Part shown: positions 59,941-64,000 of the stretch, one piece after another | How the letters are laid out: every line of letters starts with the position of its first letter | How positions within the stretch are numbered: position 1 is the stretch's first letter | Source: JACVRN01 sp036389255 | GTDB taxonomy: Bacteria > Acidobacteriota > Blastocatellia > Pyrinomonadales > Pyrinomonadaceae | Direction of reading: 5' to 3' | Length of the DNA: 64,000 bases | NCBI GenBank assembly: GCA_036389255.1 | Contig: DASVQI010000041.1 | Location: 186,001 to 250,000, forward strand | The notes under the pieces: generated by a model | Told to the model about the DNA's origin: nothing | The model's input: the letters and a program-made list of their open reading frames with translations, nothing else | Databases searched by the model: none | Translations under genes and position numbers: made by a program

Positions 59941-61542
59941 TCACAGCGAAGCTGTCAGAGAGCGTGCCCGTTGTTGAAGCGCTGCGCGGTAGGCCGAGCC
60001 TTTGCTCGTGAGCGCGTTCGCAGACCAGATGGCGCGCAGGATTTTCGAGCCTCGCGTGTTGTCGGCTACGAGCCTCAGCGTGTAAGTCTCGCGCGTGCGC
60101 GGAACGAAGAGCACAAGGCGATAGCCCTTCGCAGGTTTGCGCGGGTTGGCTCCCGTGCAGACTACTTCTTCATACCCGTCATTGTCCGCATCCAGACTGT
60201 CCGCGCTCCATGTCGCGTAGCGAAAGTCCGCCGCGTCCAGAGGCGCGCGTCCCGTGACGCGAAAGCTCGCGCCCGTGCGCTCCATCACGAAGAGATGAGT
60301 CGTGCCGGAGCGTCTCTCATCGTGAATCGCCGCGATGAGAGAGCCGCGACCGGCTCGCATAAGTCGAACGTCCGAGACTGAGCCTTGAGAGAGAGCGTCG
60401 GCCGTGCGTCTAGCCTCCGGTGTGGAAGAGGGCAGGCGCGGCGGAACCGTTATGGCCTCGCCCGCCGTGTAAGATGAAGAATCGCGCGACGTGACCGCGC
60501 CTGCCCCTATGGCGTTGCGGGCGGTCGAAGCCGTGGCCGCGTTTGAGCCGTCCGCGTCTCTTCCCACAGCGAAGAGCAGGAGGCCCAGCACGGAGATAAT
60601 CGCGCAGGATGCGGCTATGCGAAAGGCAATGCTGCGCGCTCTGGTTTCAAGCGTCGCTACGGTAGAGGCGAAAGGCTCCGCTTCCGGCACAGTACGCGCG
60701 GGCTGCGTGATGCTCTTTTCCAGCAGAGAGCGCGTGGAGGCTGCGTTGGCCGGGCGGTCTTCCGGCTGCTTGGCCATCAGGGAGTGAATGATGCCGCAGA
60801 GGGGGCGTGGCAAGTCCTCTCTTATCTTCGGCAGAGGCGGCGGCTGCGCCGTAGCCTGCTTGACCAGCACGACCGAAGCCATCACGTCCGTAAAGGGAGG
60901 ATGACCCGCGAGCATCTCATAGAGTATGACGCCCAAGCTGTAAAGGTCGCTTCGCACGCCTACTCTCTGGCCGAGGCACTGTTCGGGCGACATGTATCGC
61001 GGTGTGCCCACGATGATGCCTGAGCCGGTGGTGGCGTGTGACGCAGTGGCCTCTGCGGAGCTTGCCAGAACCTTCGCCACGCCGAAATCCAGCACGCACA
61101 CGCCCCTGTCGTTGAGCATGATGTTAGAGGGCTTCAGGTCGCGGTGAACTATCCCCAGCTTGTGAGCTTCCGACAGGACGTCGCAGATGTCCGAGGCTAT
61201 GCAGACTGCACGTTCTGGCGTGAAACGGCCTTCGCGCGCGAGCGTCTCAGAAAGCGTGCAGCCTTCTACGAACTCCATGACGATGAAGTGGCGGCCGTCG
61301 GGCAGATTGCCCGCGTCGAAAATCATTGCGGCGTGCGAGTGGCGTAGCTTAGCCATCGTGCGCGCTTCGCGCATGAAGCGGTCTGCAACGTCCGGGTCTG
61401 CTGCGTATTCCTGCTTGATGATTTTGACGGCGACTGCGCGCTCAAGGCCAAGGTGAGTGGCGCGGTAAACGGTTCCCATGCCGCCTGTGCCGATTTCACA
61501 CTCTATGCGAAACCTTCCGGCGATGATGTGGGGGACATCCAT
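59941..61542 (-). CDS. Transmembrane Ser/Thr protein kinase (PknB type)
   Basis: 533 residues. Hanks-type kinase domain (about 9-275): Gly loop GTGGMGTVY (18-26), Lys40 (AVAVKII), catalytic HRDLKPSN with Asp135, DFG Asp152 and GTPRYMSPEQ. A single membrane helix follows (about 300-322, ASCAIISVLGLLLFAVG). The exterior part (about 370-533) contains DADNDGYEEVV, an FG-GAP/calcium-loop-like segment in a beta-propeller-like domain. It would sense an external signal and phosphorylate cytoplasmic targets. Located among zinc-ribbon membrane proteins. The start ATG 61540-61542 is standard for the domain. Confidence 0.92.
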   Translation of the reverse strand: MDVPHIIAGRFRIECEIGTGGMGTVYRATHLGLERAVAVKIIKQEYAADPDVADRFMREARTMAKLRHSHAAMIFDAGNLPDGRHFIVMEFVEGCTLSETLAREGRFTPERAVCIASDICDVLSEAHKLGIVHRDLKPSNIMLNDRGVCVLDFGVAKVLASSAEATASHATTGSGIIVGTPRYMSPEQCLGQRVGVRSDLYSLGVILYEMLAGHPPFTDVMASVVLVKQATAQPPPLPKIREDLPRPLCGIIHSLMAKQPEDRPANAASTRSLLEKSITQPARTVPEAEPFASTVATLETRARSIAFRIAASCAIISVLGLLLFAVGRDADGSNAATASTARNAIGAGAVTSRDSSSYTAGEAITVPPRLPSSTPEARRTADALSQGSVSDVRLMRAGRGSLIAAIHDERRSGTTHLFVMERTGASFRVTGRAPLDAADFRYATWSADSLDADNDGYEEVVCTGANPRKPAKGYRLVLFVPRTRETYTLRLVADNTRGSKILRAIWSANALTSKGSAYRAALQQRARSLTASL

Positions 61543-61985
61543 TTCTAATGACCCTCCCAGGTCAAAAAGGATAGCGCAAGCTTCCGGCAGAGACTCTTAG
61601 GGTAGCGAGGTAGAAACGAAAGGGTGTCTCAAGTTCGAAACCCGCGCGGCGTTGGATTCAATTTTTGTCCGTTAGAACGGGAGAGGGGCGAGTCCGGTAT
61701 CTGCTGCCAAAGCCGGACATGGGGCGTAGTCTAACATTTTTGGGGCGCAAGGCAAACGTCTTTTGTGCAGGTTGGCCGCTTCGTCCGGATGGCCTCTGAA
61801 GCTCCGAACAGTCTCTGAAAATAGAAGCGGGCCGCTCCCACAAACGGCCCGCTTTCCTCTTCAACTCCAAACCTCACGAAAGGAGATTACCTCATGTGCC
61901 GGGGAATATACACCCGGATTCCCGGTCTTGCAACAACTTTTCTTTCAAAGAAATTGATAGAGAAATGGTTCCGTTCCTTTGCTCT
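61543..61985. other. Intergenic region upstream of the kinase gene
   Basis: 443 bases. It holds the kinase promoter (minus strand, no clear hexamers seen), a hairpin at 61826-61853 and a possible small plus-strand ORF at 61894. The rest shows no gene, repeat or known RNA. Confidence 0.35.
61816..61862 (-). terminator. Probable terminator of the zinc-ribbon/SPOR genes
   Basis: Stem AGCGGGCCG (61826-61834) with CGGCCCGCT (61845-61853), loop of ten. On the minus strand it is followed by TCTATTTTC, about 130 bases after the stop at 61986. On the plus strand it is followed by TTCCTCTTC. Confidence 0.55.
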
Positions 61986-62010
61986 TCAACGGCTGTTCTC
62001 TACCGCCTGA
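61894..62010 (+). CDS. Possible 38-residue small ORF with strong ribosome binding site
   Basis: AAAGGAG eight bases before ATG 61894 gives an excellent initiation context. The peptide starts MCRGIYTRIPGLATTFLSKK, is basic and mildly hydrophobic, and ends inside the antisense zinc-ribbon gene. No homologue is recognised. It could be a chance frame; the initiation site is the only support. Confidence 0.25.
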   Translation: MCRGIYTRIPGLATTFLSKKLIEKWFRSFALQRLFSTA

Positions 62011-62813
62011 ATGAGCTTGATGTTAGCAAGGTCTGCGGCGGTCAGAGAGTCTTCGCTGTAGTCCGAGCGCGGCTTGTACCAAGGGCGCGCGTCGAAGTAG
62101 CGCTGTAGGTCAGGCGAGTCGAAGGTGCGGCCGTGGCGCGCGTAGACCGTATTGCGCAGCCTGCGCAGCTCTTCACCTGAAAGGGCCGTCAGGTCGCTTT
62201 CATCCAGTGAAGCGCCGCGAACGACTTTGGCTTCAGCGCTGCCCGAGGGATTTGTAGAAGAGGCGTTTCGGTTCGAGCCATTCGCGCTGGCTCTGTTCGC
62301 AGAGTTGTACGCGCCGCCGCCGCCGTCGTTGGCCGTATTCGAAGAGTTGCGATTCGTCGTCTCCCTGTTGGCGGCCCGGTTGTTGTTCTCGACGGCCGAA
62401 GCATTGTTGTTCTGTGGAGAGTCGCGCACGAGAAGCGCTATGCCTATGCCCGCTATGACGAGCAGTAGAACGACTATGGCCGTGATGCCAGCTATTATGG
62501 CCGGGCTCGTTGACTTCGACGGCGGAGCGGGCGCGACGGCGGCTGGTGATGATGGCTGACGCTCACTTGTAGATTGCGGCTGGCGAGGCGGAACTGTGTG
62601 CGGCGTGGCGGGCTGCCTGACGGTTGGCGCTCCCTGCGGCCTCTGGCTTTCGGTCGGCGCGAGCGGGCTCTCTTCCACAGAGAGGTGCAGCGTCGCCTCC
62701 GGGTCAAAGCTCGATTGTGGATTGCTCAGAGAGGTAAGCCTCGCGCCATCCTCCAGACAGAAGACCAGCCGGTCATTGGTATAAGTATTACCGCAAGTGG
62801 GGCAGCGTTTCAT
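61986..62813 (-). CDS. Zinc-ribbon, transmembrane, YARHG-domain protein
   Basis: 275 residues from ATG 62811-62813 (MKRCPTCGNTYTNDRLVFC); a start at 62948 would add 45 residues running back over repeat R16 and the end of the SPOR gene. Modules: three-Cys ribbon Cys4, 7, 19 then LEDG; Pro/Gln/Ser linker; membrane helix (about 110-132, IIAGITAIVVLLLVIAGIGIALL); Asn/Ser/Gly low-complexity; and a C-terminal YARHG domain (ELRRLRNTVYARHGRTFDSPDLQRYFDARPWY). YARHG domains are extracytoplasmic and of unknown role. Shares its N-terminal module with the upstream SPOR gene. Confidence 0.8.
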   Translation of the reverse strand: MKRCPTCGNTYTNDRLVFCLEDGARLTSLSNPQSSFDPEATLHLSVEESPLAPTESQRPQGAPTVRQPATPHTVPPRQPQSTSERQPSSPAAVAPAPPSKSTSPAIIAGITAIVVLLLVIAGIGIALLVRDSPQNNNASAVENNNRAANRETTNRNSSNTANDGGGGAYNSANRASANGSNRNASSTNPSGSAEAKVVRGASLDESDLTALSGEELRRLRNTVYARHGRTFDSPDLQRYFDARPWYKPRSDYSEDSLTAADLANIKLIQAVENSR

Positions 62814-62850
62814 GATTTGACTTTGAGACTTTGGGACTTCAAGTCTCACC
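62814..62850. repeat. Short degenerate hairpin (R16)
   Basis: Words TTTGACT, TTGAGACT, TTGGGACT, then TCAAGTCTCA, forming GAGACTT / AAGTCTC arms. Word content is related to R4 and R12 (TTGGGACT). In the short spacer between the YARHG and SPOR genes. Confidence 0.5.
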
Positions 62851-63622
62851 AGCCGGACTTGGTGTAGGCGTCCTTGATTGTCGGGCGCACCTGTTCCAGA
62901 AGCTCTTCCGCTCTGTTCCTTGTAAATGGCCCCATGACGACCAGCCACATGTCGCTCTTAAAATTGGGATAGTCGTTGCTGGAAACTACGCGAGCGTCGA
63001 AGCCCTGACGGCGCATAACCTCCAGCCGCTCCTTGGCGTTGCTCAATTCCTGAAACGACCCTAGGATGACGAACCAGCGCCCGCCCTTGTCGGGCCGGTC
63101 GGTATTTCTGGTCTGAGTATTTGATTGAGCCGCGCCGGATTCATTTGCCGCAGAGGGCGAAGCCGACGGGAGCGCAGAGTTGGAGTTCTGAGCCGCCTCG
63201 CGCCGCTCGCGCCCGCCGCCGTCTCCCGCACCGCGAAAGAAGAACCACGCGCCGACGCCGCCCGCCGCCAGAAGCAGCGTAGTGACTATGGCCGTCACCA
63301 TGATGACGCGCGTAGTGCCGCCGGACTCCGTAGCGGAAACGGAAGCCGCACTTTGCGCGCCGCTCGCGGGGCCCGCCGTCGGTCTTGCCTCCTGATAGAG
63401 AGAGGTGGGAAGGGCCGATGAAGGAATCTCTACGGTCGGCGCGGAAGAGTGGTCAAGACGCCCGCCCGCAGACTCCTGCGTCTGAGCATCATCGCTCAGC
63501 GTCGCCCACAGGCTAGAAGGATTGCTCTGGCCGCTCTGTTGCTGAAGCGTCGCGCCGTCCTGCAAACAGTAGACGAGCGTGTCGTCCGTGTAACTGCTGC
63601 CGCATCTGGGGCAATGCTTCAT
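62846..63622 (-). CDS. Zinc-ribbon, transmembrane, SPOR-domain protein
   Basis: 258 residues. N-terminal ribbon MKHCPRCGSSYTDDTLVYCLQDG (Cys4, 7, 19) is nearly the same as in the next gene. Linker, one membrane helix (about 105-128, VIMVTAIVTTLLLAAGGVGAWFFF), Ser/Ala/Asn linker, then a SPOR domain (about 180-250; WFVILGSFQELSNAKERLEVMRRQGFDARVV), which binds denuded peptidoglycan glycan strands at division sites. So it probably ties a cytoplasmic ribbon to the cell wall. Co-directional with the YARHG gene and the NTF2-like gene upstream. Confidence 0.85.
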   Translation of the reverse strand: MKHCPRCGSSYTDDTLVYCLQDGATLQQQSGQSNPSSLWATLSDDAQTQESAGGRLDHSSAPTVEIPSSALPTSLYQEARPTAGPASGAQSAASVSATESGGTTRVIMVTAIVTTLLLAAGGVGAWFFFRGAGDGGGRERREAAQNSNSALPSASPSAANESGAAQSNTQTRNTDRPDKGGRWFVILGSFQELSNAKERLEVMRRQGFDARVVSSNDYPNFKSDMWLVVMGPFTRNRAEELLEQVRPTIKDAYTKSGW

Positions 63623-63664
63623 CCTCTTTCGGCTTCTCTCTTCTACGGGCTCGATGCCGTCCGG

Positions 63665-64000
63665 TTACTTGTTGACGTAGTAGTTCTTCAGTTCCTTCTC
63701 GCCCGTGATGCGCCAGCGCCCGCCCGTCTTTGTGAACCAGAAACGATTCAGGCCGGAGCCGTTAAAACTCGTCTCTTCGTTGCGAAAGTCGAAGGTTTTA
63801 TCGAAGGTCGCCGTCGCGCGCGTTCCCGTCTGGTCAATCTCTATGTTGATGTTAGCGACCTGCATATCCATAGAGCTATATTTTGCGAAGGCCGCTTCGC
63901 GGTCGGCGCGCACGCGAGAGCGGCTGACGTTCGTGGCATTGTAATAAACATCAAGCACGTCCGCGTAATACTTCATGTGCTCTTCCAGATTGCCGCTTCG
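63665..64000 (-). CDS. NTF2-like domain, C-terminal part of a longer protein (cut by window edge)
   Basis: The frame is open to the window edge (RSGNLEEHMKYYADVLDVYYN...), so the methionine at 63976 is internal. About 111 residues visible: YADVLDVYYNATNVSRSRVRADREAAF and TFDKTFDFRNEETSFNGSGLNRFWFTKTGGRWRITGEKELK resemble the SnoaL/NTF2-like fold that ends many ribbon-anchored envelope proteins. The missing N-terminus probably carries a similar zinc ribbon and helix, but this is not seen. The gene precedes the SPOR and YARHG genes in one direction. Confidence 0.7.
   Translation of the reverse strand, partial: RSGNLEEHMKYYADVLDVYYNATNVSRSRVRADREAAFAKYSSMDMQVANINIEIDQTGTRATATFDKTFDFRNEETSFNGSGLNRFWFTKTGGRWRITGEKELKNYYVNK

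Noticed and set aside
61630..61660. GTTCGAAAC stretch resembling a tRNA T-loop
   Set aside because: No acceptor, D or anticodon arms can be formed around it on either strand.

Overview
The window is a contiguous piece of a GC-rich, Gram-negative bacterial chromosome. Lipid A genes (lpxI, lpxA), fabZ, an OmpH/Skp chaperone, BamA and a Lol-type ABC exporter prove an outer membrane. Many secreted TPR proteins, PafA-type phosphatase, GerMN and PDZ proteins, a Ser/Thr kinase and 'C-x2-C...C-L-x-D-G' zinc-ribbon membrane proteins resemble Acidobacteriota, probably class Blastocatellia. That placement is an inference from gene content. No rRNA, tRNA, CRISPR array, prophage or insertion sequence was recognised.

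Layout. 1-7 kb: end of an unknown gene, a PafA-like phosphatase, a large TPR protein and an M1-peptidase-like protein that has lost its zinc ligands. 7-18.3 kb, minus strand: an envelope-biogenesis block read as lolC/E-lolD, clpC, bamA, skp-like, fabZ, lpxA, lpxI. 18.4-27.4 kb: GerMN protein, CD225-like membrane protein, flavin amine oxidase, two tandem GT39-like transferases behind a receiver-HATPase regulator, a DUF374 acyltransferase and an M20 peptidase. 27.6-36.4 kb: TPR protein, era-prmA-rsmE operon, a TatT-like protein, a subtilase, a coiled-coil zinc-ribbon protein and galE. 36.6-42.3 kb: stress and repair-like genes (SRPBCC protein, FAD-Rieske oxidoreductase, stand-alone LigD 3'-phosphoesterase, GerMN paralogue, topoisomerase IB). 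42.4-46.8 kb: rtcB interrupted by a 322-residue HNH-containing intein, then aroA-aroK. 46.9-56 kb: HATPase and STAS regulators, a truncated DUF2062 gene, secreted TPR and PDZ proteins, a trypsin-like protease with TPRs, and a two-gene M16 peptidase. 56-64 kb: a cluster of zinc-ribbon, mostly membrane-anchored proteins (duplicated Tim44-like, TPM, zinc ribbon + L7/L12-like + NHL, Ser/Thr kinase, zinc ribbon + YARHG, zinc ribbon + SPOR, NTF2-like fragment).

The two strongest signals beyond the genes are genomic. First, some sixteen intergenic loci carry long imperfect hairpins whose arms are built from degenerate 7-9 nt tandem words. The words differ between loci but several are shared by distant ones. 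Second, the tetranucleotide GATC is almost absent (about seven found by eye, where roughly 230-250 would be expected by base composition). Other items of interest are the RtcB intein, the pseudo-M1 peptidase, the zinc-ribbon cluster and an apparent gene-conversion tract between the tandem glycosyltransferases.
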